Shown here: positions 1 to 8,049 of the stretch, piece by piece | How the letters are laid out: every line of letters begins with the position of its first letter | Numbering within the stretch: the first letter of the stretch is position 1 | Assembly: GCA_021780695.1 (NCBI GenBank) | Contig: JAJXYD010000019.1 | Location: forward strand, 27,838 to 91,837 | Direction: 5' to 3' | Source of the DNA: Deltaproteobacteria bacterium | GTDB taxonomy: Bacteria; Desulfobacterota; Syntrophobacteria; Syntrophobacterales; Syntrophobacteraceae | Length of the DNA: 64,000 nucleotides | Made by a program: the position numbers and the translations under genes | Notes under the pieces: generated by a model | What the model saw: the letters and a program-made list of their open reading frames with translations, nothing else | Told to the model about the DNA's origin: nothing | Databases searched by the model: none

Positions 1-135
1 CGGCCCAAGCACTGCTTCACACGGCCCCAAGCAGGGAAACGGCCATTTTGGCGGCAAGCAACCTTCGAGCGAAGCCGCGGAAACGATCCCTTTTGACAGC
101 GACAAGCAGATGGAAGACTTTTAAAAAGGGGCTAT

Positions 136-163
136 GACCGGAGAAAAAAATTTTTCTCCGGTC
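136..163. terminator. Perfect 13-bp inverted repeat downstream of the PAS kinase
   Basis: GACCGGAGAAAAA (136-148) and TTTTTCTCCGGTC (151-163) are exact reverse complements separated by two bases. It lies about 70 bp past the stop of the minus-strand histidine kinase, so it may end the hdr operon transcript. No long U-run follows immediately on either strand, so termination is inferred only from position and symmetry. Confidence 0.45.
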
Positions 164-229
164 CCGTCTTTTCACAACCAAGATCGGCATAGCGTATTTA
201 GCGCCTGTTTTTCCCTAGAAAACCGAAGA

Positions 230-1390
230 TCAACCCGAGGCGGCAGGGAAGGCGACAATAAAGTTAGACCCTACGTTTTCCCGGGTTTCGACCTCGATGG
301 AGCCTTCGTAATCCTGGACTATTCCATAGCTTATGGAAAGGCCAAGGCCCGTGCCGCGACCGACCCGTTTTGTAGTAAAGAAGGGCTCGAAGATCTTTTC
401 AAGAAGGGGCTTTGGGATCCCTATGCCGGTATCTGCCACCTCAACGCGGACCTTACCTTGAAAAAGGCGCGTCTTAAGAAAAATTTTCTTCTCCGGGGAA
501 TGGACCTGCTTTTCGAATTTATCCTCTATAGCGTCTCGTGCGTTTATGAGAAGATTTATAAACACTTGTTCGAGCCGGTTGCCCCCGGCCAAAATCGGAG
601 GCAGATCGGGCTGAAAATCCTTTACCACCTCGATTTCCCTGTGCTTTAGCTGTTGCATAAAAAGGGCAAGAGACCTCTCGAGGGCCACATTGATATCGAC
701 CTTTTCCTTTTCAACCGAAGACTTTCGACCAAATTCCAGAACGTGGGTTATTATCGCCGAAGCCCTGTCGACGTGGCTGTCGAGTTCCTCGGCCATCGCT
801 TTAAGGGTTTTCTCCCTTATGGGCTCTCCCTTCCTGATCTTATTTACGAGAAAGCTGCTGGCGGTTTTCATAACCGAGAGGGGCTGATTTAGCTCGTGGG
901 CAATAGCGGCTGCCATCTCTCCGAGGGTTGCCATCTTGCTTGCCTGTATGAGCTGCTGTTCGACCAGGAGCCTTTTAGTGATATCGCTTGTGGTAACGAG
1001 GTAGGCCGCATCCGCGGCGTATTTATAGCGGCAGACTCGGATATTTACGTATATGACCGGTCCGTACCTGGTGACATGGCGCACCTGGTTCATTTTTCCG
1101 GTGCGCCTTATCTCTTTGGCAAAATCTTGTTTTTGTTCGGGTTCGAAAAGATCGGTGAAGGGCTTTCGCAAAATGTCTTCCTTGCGGTAGCCGTAGACGC
1201 CGAACACCATGTCGTTGCAGTCGATAATTTTTAGATCACGGTCGAGGACAAAGGTTGGATTGGGAACATTATTGAATAATTCCCGATACTTCTTCTCGCA
1301 CCGCGTAATCTGCTCTTCGAGCCTCTTTCTTTCGGCCGCCTCGACGCTCGTTTCCATCACAGCACCGGCAGCCTGGAGACAGAAAAACAT
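230..1390 (-). CDS. PAS-domain sensor histidine kinase at the end of the hdr operon
   Basis: A 386-residue cytoplasmic kinase with no membrane segment. Residues ~35-140 form a PAS domain; the HisKA box is [17 protein letters not shown] with phospho-acceptor His165; the HATPase domain shows the N box (LLINARDA), G1 (DTGIGIP) and G2 ([11 protein letters not shown]). It is the last gene of the minus-strand hdr run, about 110 bp after hdrB. Known family role: autophosphorylation and phosphotransfer to a receiver domain. Likely targets in this context are the NtrC-type regulator at 13762 or the receiver inside HdrA (2977-6399); that pairing is inference. No strong ribosome site is visible; an internal ATG at residue 12 is an alternative start. 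Confidence 0.85.
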   Translation of the reverse strand: MFFCLQAAGAVMETSVEAAERKRLEEQITRCEKKYRELFNNVPNPTFVLDRDLKIIDCNDMVFGVYGYRKEDILRKPFTDLFEPEQKQDFAKEIRRTGKMNQVRHVTRYGPVIYVNIRVCRYKYAADAAYLVTTSDITKRLLVEQQLIQASKMATLGEMAAAIAHELNQPLSVMKTASSFLVNKIRKGEPIREKTLKAMAEELDSHVDRASAIITHVLEFGRKSSVEKEKVDINVALERSLALFMQQLKHREIEVVKDFQPDLPPILAGGNRLEQVFINLLINARDAIEDKFEKQVHSPEKKIFLKTRLFQGKVRVEVADTGIGIPKPLLEKIFEPFFTTKRVGRGTGLGLSISYGIVQDYEGSIEVETRENVGSNFIVAFPAASG

Positions 1391-1504
1391 TCAATTTCGA
1401 CTGCACCTTCGAGCATGGTAACCACGTTTTTCCGGCCGCAACCACTTTTTAAGCCTTTGAGCAAGCACGGAGCTTGCCAAAGCGCAAAACAGGGGTCGCC
1501 TGCC

Positions 1505-2377
1505 TTACATGGCAGCCAGGCGCCCCTTAAAAGAGCCCGTCAAGGCGAGGTTAAGGTCCAAGCGCAGATCGTTTTTAGGAAGCCCCAGGCTAAAGCCTAA
1601 CAGCTGAGGCAGGTAGACGATCGAAATCTGCAGGGCACTTCCCCTCATCTTCGAGATCTTTTTCTGGCTGGCCTCCAGGTTCATTTGGCACATCGGACAG
1701 ACCGTAACGATACAGTCCGCTCCCTTTGCCCCATCGAGAATATCGGCAACCAGATCGAGACACAACTCTTTTTTTGTGGTCATAAGCCCGGCACCGCAAC
1801 ATTTTGCTCCCATGGACCACTCGAAGACCTCGGCTCCGGTGGCTCCGATGAGAGCCTCCATGGAACGGGGCCGCTCGGGGTCGTCGAAATCCTTAAAGGG
1901 GCGAAGGGCCTGGCAGCCATAGTAGGGCACGACACGAAGACCCGATAAACTCCGTTTGACCTTTGCGGCCACAGGGTCGGCTCCGATATCTTTTGCCAGC
2001 ACATCGAGCAGATGCCTCACCCGTATGCCCCCCGCATAGGAGAGGCCCTCGTCGGCAAGGGCACGACTGACAAGATCGGCGGTGGCCGGGTCACGGCTTA
2101 AGACATCCGCGGCTCTTCGCAGGTTCAAGTAGCAGGAGCTACAGGGGACGAGCATATCGGCCTTAACGCCGCTTTTTTGGGCCAGGGCCAGATTTCGGGC
2201 CGGCAAGGCGATGGAAAGAAGTCTGCTTGTCGTATCCGCGGCGCTCGCTCCGCAGCAGGTCCAATCGGCCACATCGAGCAGTTCGTGTCCCAGGGCCCGC
2301 ATGAGGGTACGCGTTGAAACGTCGTATTCCTTGGCCGAGTGTTCGAGCGAACATCCAGGGTAGTAAAAATACTTCAC
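1505..2377 (-). CDS. hdrB: Heterodisulfide reductase subunit B-like protein (HdrB)
   Basis: A 290-residue protein of the CCG-domain family. Two CX(31-37)CC...CXXC motifs are visible: C9, C41-C42, C79, C82 and C155, C193-C194, C227, C230, the ligands of the two non-cubane [4Fe-4S] clusters in HdrB. In methanogens this subunit reduces the CoM-S-S-CoB disulfide; bacteria lack those thiols, so the disulfide or other electron acceptor here is unknown. Its ATG overlaps the hdrC stop by 4 bases, a typical translationally coupled hdrC-hdrB pair. Length and motif spacing are normal. Confidence 0.92.
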   Translation of the reverse strand: MKYFYYPGCSLEHSAKEYDVSTRTLMRALGHELLDVADWTCCGASAADTTSRLLSIALPARNLALAQKSGVKADMLVPCSSCYLNLRRAADVLSRDPATADLVSRALADEGLSYAGGIRVRHLLDVLAKDIGADPVAAKVKRSLSGLRVVPYYGCQALRPFKDFDDPERPRSMEALIGATGAEVFEWSMGAKCCGAGLMTTKKELCLDLVADILDGAKGADCIVTVCPMCQMNLEASQKKISKMRGSALQISIVYLPQLLGFSLGLPKNDLRLDLNLALTGSFKGRLAAM

Positions 2378-2943
2378 TTCGCCGCCTCCAATTCCAGGAC
2401 CTTTCGATAGAGCCTGTCAAGTTTTCCACCCCCGCCAAAACCGGGCATCCGCACGTCCATTTTGCCTTTTTTCATCAGTTTTACGCCCATGGGGACAAAA
2501 CTTAAGGGAACCGCCGGGTTTTTAACGGCAATAAAATACCTGGTCATCATTTCGGTTTCTCTAACCCTGCCGTATTTTCGCACGACATCGAGAAAGGCCT
2601 TGTAGAAAGGCGGACTTTTATGGTCGCTGCGGCAACCTTCGGCTGTCGCCACTCTTTTGAGCGCTGCCATGGTGTCGGTTAGAGGAAGTCCGCGCGGACA
2701 GCGCAGGGTACAGTAATAGCAGCTCGAACAGAGCCAGAAGGTGCGGCTCTTAAAAATTTCATCTTTCATGCCTGCCTGCACCATCCGCCAGACCTGCCTT
2801 GGCGTGTAGTCCATTTTGGCCGCGCTGCCGCACGAGCCGGTACAGGTACCGCACTGCATGCAGGCCCTAAGGGTCTTTGCAATTTCGGAAAAGCCGCCCC
2901 GATCGTAAGTCTTAAAAGGAGACGAGGCTTGATTTTGAGCCAT
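2374..2943 (-). CDS. hdrC: Heterodisulfide reductase subunit C-like ferredoxin (HdrC)
   Basis: A 189-residue protein with two [4Fe-4S] motifs: C28-x2-C31-x2-C34-x3-C38 (CMQCGTCTGSC) and C72-x2-C75-x2-C78-x3-C82 (CSSCYYCTLRCP), followed by an alpha-helical C-terminal half. HdrC passes electrons from HdrA to the catalytic HdrB. It lies 33 bases downstream of the HdrA-REC gene and overlaps hdrB by 4 bases. It has the soluble form without haem-b partner, which fits a cytoplasmic HdrABC complex. Confidence 0.92.
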   Translation of the reverse strand: MAQNQASSPFKTYDRGGFSEIAKTLRACMQCGTCTGSCGSAAKMDYTPRQVWRMVQAGMKDEIFKSRTFWLCSSCYYCTLRCPRGLPLTDTMAALKRVATAEGCRSDHKSPPFYKAFLDVVRKYGRVRETEMMTRYFIAVKNPAVPLSFVPMGVKLMKKGKMDVRMPGFGGGGKLDRLYRKVLELEAAK

Positions 2944-2976
2944 TATCTTCGCCTTTCATACACATTTAGCGTATCG

Positions 2977-5900
2977 TCAAAATTCCAGTGCCGCATCGAG
3001 CATGGCCATAACCTGGCGGTCTCCAAAACCGCGCACGACCGAGGCGCTGTTGGGGCAGACCGCGGCGCAGGCGCCGCACCCCTGGCAAGCGAGCTCATCG
3101 ACTTCGATTCTATCCTTTTCGTCGCTGCGGCTGCGAGCGCCGTAAGGGCAAGCGGGAATGCATCTTTCGCAAAGCGAGCATATGCTGTGGCGCACCCGCG
3201 CAACGGTGTTGCCCGCTTTTAGCTCCTCCCGGTTGAGCATGACCAGCGCCCTTTGGGCGGCCGCCTGGGCCATGGCGATGGATTCGGCAATAGAGCGGGG
3301 AGAGTGTGCGAGACCGCAGCCGAATATTCCCCGTTTTTTCGCATTGAGAGGCTGCCACTTATATTCGAGCTCCCGAAAAAACCCGTCTTCATCCAGATCG
3401 AAACCGAAAGCCTGTCCCAGGCCGCTAAGATCGTTTGGTACGATACCGGTGCTGAGGACAAGAAGGTCGGAGACGATGGCGATATCTCTTCCCAAGACCG
3501 GGTCGCGGGCCACAATTTTAACCTTGCCGCCCTCTTCGAGGCTGACGCGGGGTTTGGCATCGAGGCCGTAGCGGATAAAAACAACGCCCTCCTGCCTGGC
3601 CTTTGTGTAGTAGGTTTCGAGGAAACCATAGGTCATTATGTCACGGTAAAAAATATAGACATCGGTATCGGGGTTTTCTTTCTTTATACGCAGCGCATTT
3701 TTTAGAGCCGATTGACAGCACACTCGGCTGCAGTAGTTTCTGCCTTCCTCGCGAGAGCCCACGCACTGGATCACGGCCACGGTCTCAAGACCCGCAACCC
3801 CGCCGTTTGAAAGGCGCTCCTCCAGTTCGTGCTGGGTGATAACGGCCTCGCCCTGACCGTAACAGTATTCCCGCGCAGCGGCCTCTTTTCCGCCCGTAGC
3901 CAAAATCGCAACCCCATGGTCGAGCTGCTTGGTTTCCCCGTCTTTTGTCTTGATCGTGGTAAGAAAACTCAAGTTTTCATACGGTTTGGAAGCGAGCACT
4001 TGCGCGCCCAGGTGGACGGAAATGTTTTTGTTTGCCCCAACATCGCTAATGAGCTTTTCGAGCAACCCGGAAGTCTCGGTCCCATCGATGGTACGTTTTA
4101 GAGAACGCACCAAGCCGCCCAACTCCTCTTCTTTTTCAACCAGGTCCACGGGAAACCCGTGGTCGGCTATGGAAAGCGCCGCGGTAAGCCCGCAGAGGCC
4201 TCCTCCCACCACGAGGGCCTTTTGTATGATGTGAAAAGACCTGGTTGGGCCGGGGTCGGCGCCTCTAAGCCTCTCGATCGACATTTTCATAGCCGATTCC
4301 ATGGGCCCCTTCGCCTGCCCGGATTGATCCCGGGGTCGGCAAAAGGCGGGGGTGTAGATATCGACCACATCCATAAGAGCCGGAGACAGTGCGGTTTCTG
4401 CCGCCAGTTCAAGGAGCATTTTCCCATAGAGGCAGGGCATGCAAGCGCCGATGGAAACCATATTGCAGCCTGACTCCCTGAGATTTTCCAAAAGAGTCTT
4501 TCTGCCCGAAAGGGTACACAGCCTCTCGATTTGAAACACTCGAACGGAGGGGTCCCATTGGGAAAGGCTTGCTCCGAGGGCCTGCAGATCCAAATCTGCG
4601 GCTCCAAGCGAGCTTGCGCACGCGCAGAGGGCAACCCCAAGTTTTGGCAAATCCCTGGAGGCTTCCGTCTGGTGAGATGAGCCGTTACTCTGGGTCGGCA
4701 GGGGCATCCCCCCCTTGGCGCGAATAAGCTTTGAGGCCTCAAGGGAAGCCGAACCGGCCTGGATTACCGACTCAGAAATATCTCGCAGCCCCGCAAAGGA
4801 GCCTCCGGCAAATACGCCTTCCCTGCTGCTGCGGCTTTGGAAAAGCTCATCGGTTCGGCAAAATCCGGAAGGAGCAAGCTCTATTCCGGCAGACTGCGCA
4901 AGGTCCCGGGTTCCTTTAGCCGGTCTTTGCCCGGCGGCCAGGACCACCATATCGAAGACTTCATCTTGCGGCATGCCGTCCGCGTCAACATAGTGGAGTC
5001 TAAGAGAGCCGTCTTTTTCCTGTTCGACCGTGTGAACGCGGCTTCTTATGAAACGGACCCCCGATTCCTTTTCGGCCCCATCGCGGTAGCGCTGGAAATC
5101 TTTGCCAAAGGTTCTCATGTCCATGTAGAAAATAGCGGTATCGGCCAATCCATTGGATTTAGCCTTGGCCAGAAGCGCTTCCTTTATGGAAAACATACAG
5201 CAGACCGAAGAACAGTAATCGGCCTTCTGCTTGAGGTCTCTTGAGCCGATACACTGCAGGAAGGCCACCTTGCGGGCGGGCTTTCCATCGGAGGGGCGAA
5301 CGAGCCTGCCCTGGCCGGCCCCCGAACCGCTCACCACCCGTTCGAACTGCAGACCGGTTATAACATTGGGATAATTGTAGCCAAAAGCGCCCGGATCTTT
5401 AGCGGGATCGCAAAAGTCGGATCCGGCGGCCATTATGACCGCCCCCACTTCGATAACGCGCCCCTTTACGCTTACCGTGCCCTCATAGCGCTGGACGACC
5501 TTCTCGGTAAGAGCTTCGATATCGAAGGGCTTCATAAGGTATTCGTCAGCCCCGATTTTCATGGCTTCCACGGCGGTTTCCACCGTAGCGTAGGCGGTCA
5601 TCATCAAAACGGGCAACTCCGGTTTCATTTCCCTTATGATCTGGAGGGCCTCGACCCCGTCCATCCCCGGCATTTTGACATCGAGAAGAACAAGGCCGTA
5701 ATCCTTTACGGACAGAAGATCTATGGCTTCGGCCCCGGACTCGGCCATATCGACGCTAAAGCCTTCGACGCTCAGCCATTCCTTGAGAGAATCGCGAACC
5801 ACCAGTTCATCATCGACGACAAGGATCTTAAAGGCGCGCCGGGCCTCGGTCCTAAGATCTATTGCTCCCGTCGGACAGACCTTTTCGCATTCCCCGCACC

Positions 5901-6399
5901 GCGTACAGGCCGAAAGATCCAGGGTATACCGGTTAGGAATGTTGTGGGGAACGGGCAGATAGACGGCTTTACGCGTGGTAAGGCCCCCGTTGAAACTATC
6001 GGGCACCTCGACGGGACAAACCGCCGAGCACCGCCCGCAGCCGATGCACTTTTGCGGATCGATAAAAGAGGGCGCGGAGTCCAGGGTAACCTTGAAATTG
6101 CCCGGCTCGCCCTCAAGCGCGGTCATTTCCGTTGCGGGCAGCAATTCGATATTTTCGTGAAACAGCCCCTTTCTCAAGCAGTACTGGGACGAAGAATCGC
6201 GCCCGATGGTGGGCAACATCTTGCACATACCGCAGTGATCGGTTGGAAACTGATAGTCCAACTGGCTGAGAATGCCCCCGATGTGCGGCGATTTATCTAT
6301 CAAAAAAACCTGATAATTCATTTCAGCCAAGTCCAGGGCCGACCGGATGCCGCTGATTCCGGCCCCGATCACCAGGGCTCGCCCGGTTTTTGTTTCCAT
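2977..6399 (-). CDS. Tandem HdrA/QmoB-like flavoprotein with an inserted CheY-like receiver domain
   Basis: 1140 residues. The order is: FAD-binding Rossmann (VIGAGISG, ~10-30); Cys motifs around 56-59; two 4Fe-4S motifs (CIGCGRCSAVCP ~118-129 and CTRCGECEKVCP ~165-176); a complete receiver domain at ~190-302 (VVDDE at its start, phospho-acceptor D240, T268, K290); the remaining HdrA FAD part; a middle Cys-containing linker; a second HdrA/thioredoxin-reductase-like FAD module (VVGGGLCG); and two C-terminal 4Fe-4S motifs (CSLCERCIPACP, CQGCGACAAVCP). HdrA is the FAD-bearing, electron-bifurcating subunit of the Hdr complex. The receiver sits in frame between the ferredoxin motifs and the rest of the FAD domain, with all catalytic residues kept. 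It lies between the FrhB-like gene and hdrC. What phosphorylation would do to electron flow is unknown. Confidence 0.9.
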   Translation of the reverse strand: METKTGRALVIGAGISGIRSALDLAEMNYQVFLIDKSPHIGGILSQLDYQFPTDHCGMCKMLPTIGRDSSSQYCLRKGLFHENIELLPATEMTALEGEPGNFKVTLDSAPSFIDPQKCIGCGRCSAVCPVEVPDSFNGGLTTRKAVYLPVPHNIPNRYTLDLSACTRCGECEKVCPTGAIDLRTEARRAFKILVVDDELVVRDSLKEWLSVEGFSVDMAESGAEAIDLLSVKDYGLVLLDVKMPGMDGVEALQIIREMKPELPVLMMTAYATVETAVEAMKIGADEYLMKPFDIEALTEKVVQRYEGTVSVKGRVIEVGAVIMAAGSDFCDPAKDPGAFGYNYPNVITGLQFERVVSGSGAGQGRLVRPSDGKPARKVAFLQCIGSRDLKQKADYCSSVCCMFSIKEALLAKAKSNGLADTAIFYMDMRTFGKDFQRYRDGAEKESGVRFIRSRVHTVEQEKDGSLRLHYVDADGMPQDEVFDMVVLAAGQRPAKGTRDLAQSAGIELAPSGFCRTDELFQSRSSREGVFAGGSFAGLRDISESVIQAGSASLEASKLIRAKGGMPLPTQSNGSSHQTEASRDLPKLGVALCACASSLGAADLDLQALGASLSQWDPSVRVFQIERLCTLSGRKTLLENLRESGCNMVSIGACMPCLYGKMLLELAAETALSPALMDVVDIYTPAFCRPRDQSGQAKGPMESAMKMSIERLRGADPGPTRSFHIIQKALVVGGGLCGLTAALSIADHGFPVDLVEKEEELGGLVRSLKRTIDGTETSGLLEKLISDVGANKNISVHLGAQVLASKPYENLSFLTTIKTKDGETKQLDHGVAILATGGKEAAAREYCYGQGEAVITQHELEERLSNGGVAGLETVAVIQCVGSREEGRNYCSRVCCQSALKNALRIKKENPDTDVYIFYRDIMTYGFLETYYTKARQEGVVFIRYGLDAKPRVSLEEGGKVKIVARDPVLGRDIAIVSDLLVLSTGIVPNDLSGLGQAFGFDLDEDGFFRELEYKWQPLNAKKRGIFGCGLAHSPRSIAESIAMAQAAAQRALVMLNREELKAGNTVARVRHSICSLCERCIPACPYGARSRSDEKDRIEVDELACQGCGACAAVCPNSASVVRGFGDRQVMAMLDAALEF

Positions 6400-6420
6400 T
6401 TTCTTACCTCTCTTTGGCGC

Positions 6421-7572
6421 CTAATCGATTCCGCCCGTTACCTCGGAGAATTCCTTCTCATGAAATACGGACAGCGGGGGCTCTTCCTCAAGACTCGCAC
6501 CGGCGCAGTAGTCAAAGCTCGTCTGCACGCCACCGGCTATGGTTCGGAAAAGCTCCATTACCGGCACATCATTTGGGCAGGCGTTGGAACACTGTCCGCA
6601 GCCAACGCAGGCCGCACTCATGTGAGCCAGGCGCGTCAGATGGTAGAAGACGGTATCGGTGGGCATTTTGAGAGCCCCCCTGCGTTTGGCCCAGCGCATG
6701 TATTGAGCCGGCTCATGGTCGAACACATCGGTTGTGAAGACGCACTCACGGCAGTAGCAAACCGGGCAAGCCACCCTGCAGTTGTAGCAGTTTACGCAGT
6801 TGGATAGATAGTTCATGAGCTTTTCGACATCGGAGACCGCTTCCGAGGTGCGCTCAAACATTTTGTCCCGCCAGGCCTCGCGCTCGCCAATAAGAGCCTC
6901 CAGAGCTTTTTGCCTGTTTTCCAGCGCTACATCTTCCTCCGCTACGCCCAGATCATCGAGGAGCTTTTCACCTTTTGGCGTATTGGCGATGAGCAGAAGG
7001 CTCTGCTCGATATCGGTTCCAAGAAGGCCAATGTTGATATCGGCCATAGGGGCCACCGGATGCTCGCAGGATTTGCAGGCCGAGGAGATATCGGCGTCTT
7101 CGGTGGCGGTTCCCTTGCCGGCGGCTATGTTTTTATGGAAAGAAAGGGTAGACTGGGCACCCGGGGCCAGAGCCCCCACCTTGGCGTAATCGGTGTTTGC
7201 GTAGGCCCCAAGACAGTCGGCGCTTATCAAAACGACATTGTCGGTGCTTGCCTGTTTAAGTTTTACCAGTTCGACAAAAGCTCTTATTTCGCAGGGCCTC
7301 ATAACGGCGGCGATGGGTGCATCCAGGGACTTTCTGGTCAGCCGCGAGAGCATCCTCGCGCTATTTAAGGGAAAGGCGGGGGCAAGCGGATCGGCCCAGC
7401 CCAGCTTTTCGGTCTCGGTAACAAGAGCGGGCATGACCGCGTTATTCATCGGAAGCCTCTGCTGAACCAACACCGCCTCCACAACTGCCTTTTCCAGCAG
7501 AGTTTTAAGGAAATCCTGCAGTGAAGAGACCGGATCACGGTCCTTAACGGCTATTTTACCTATCTTGGACAT
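6421..7572 (-). CDS. FrhB/FdhB-type iron-sulfur flavoprotein
   Basis: 383 residues. The middle and C-terminal part resembles the beta subunit of F420-reducing hydrogenase or formate dehydrogenase (SACKSCEHPVAPMADINIG region near residue 165), with a Cys-rich segment CVNCYNCRVACPVC and a ferredoxin motif CVGCGQCSNACP near residue 315. Such subunits carry FAD and Fe-S clusters and hand electrons between a soluble donor and the complex. It sits 31 bp after mvhD and 21 bp before the HdrA-REC gene, so it is probably the entry module of this Hdr complex. No hydrogenase or formate dehydrogenase catalytic gene accompanies it. A FlxB-like role is the alternative. Confidence 0.75.
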   Translation of the reverse strand: MSKIGKIAVKDRDPVSSLQDFLKTLLEKAVVEAVLVQQRLPMNNAVMPALVTETEKLGWADPLAPAFPLNSARMLSRLTRKSLDAPIAAVMRPCEIRAFVELVKLKQASTDNVVLISADCLGAYANTDYAKVGALAPGAQSTLSFHKNIAAGKGTATEDADISSACKSCEHPVAPMADINIGLLGTDIEQSLLLIANTPKGEKLLDDLGVAEEDVALENRQKALEALIGEREAWRDKMFERTSEAVSDVEKLMNYLSNCVNCYNCRVACPVCYCRECVFTTDVFDHEPAQYMRWAKRRGALKMPTDTVFYHLTRLAHMSAACVGCGQCSNACPNDVPVMELFRTIAGGVQTSFDYCAGASLEEEPPLSVFHEKEFSEVTGGID

Positions 7573-7603
7573 AATCTATACTCCGGGTCGCCGGGGGGCT
7601 GTT

Positions 7604-8026
7604 CTACAAAACCATCCGGGTGCGCAAATCGTTTGGGCCAAGCGCCTTTACTTCGGCCGTCATCTGTCTAACCGTCTCAGCGAAATCGATCCCCTCGCTG
7701 GCGCCGATCCAGGTCATTTTCAACCTGCGCTCGTCAAAGCCGAACTTGGGAAGGATTTCCTTTAAGAGCTTCATCCGCCTTCGGGCCTTGAGGTTGCCGT
7801 TTATGTAATGGCAGTCGCCGGGGTGGCAACCGCTTACCAGCACGGCATCGGCTCCCTCAAGGAGGGCCTTGATAATGTATTTGGGATCGACCATCCCCGT
7901 GCACATCATGCGCACCATGCGCACATTCGCAGGCTGAACAAGCCTGGAAGTCCCGGCGAGATCGGCGGCGGTATAGGTGCACCAGTTGCAAACAAACGCG
8001 ATAATTGTAGGCTCGTAGTCGGCCAT
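7604..8026 (-). CDS. mvhD: MvhD / FlxD-type [2Fe-2S] electron-transfer subunit
   Basis: 140 residues, the usual length for the methyl-viologen-reducing hydrogenase delta subunit. Conserved Cys sites are CNWC near the N-terminus, MCTGM, and CHPGDCHY; these bind a [2Fe-2S] cluster. MvhD physically links an electron-donating module to HdrA. It is placed directly after an HdrA gene (23-bp gap) and before the FrhB-like subunit, as in other Hdr-associated complexes. Confidence 0.92.
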   Translation of the reverse strand: MADYEPTIIAFVCNWCTYTAADLAGTSRLVQPANVRMVRMMCTGMVDPKYIIKALLEGADAVLVSGCHPGDCHYINGNLKARRRMKLLKEILPKFGFDERRLKMTWIGASEGIDFAETVRQMTAEVKALGPNDLRTRMVL

Positions 8027-8049
8027 ATGTTACCTCCCAATGAAACGGA

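Noticed and set aside
5944..6807. 287-residue plus-strand frame across the HdrA-REC and FrhB-like genes
   Set aside because: It spans two real minus-strand genes and has no recognisable domain.
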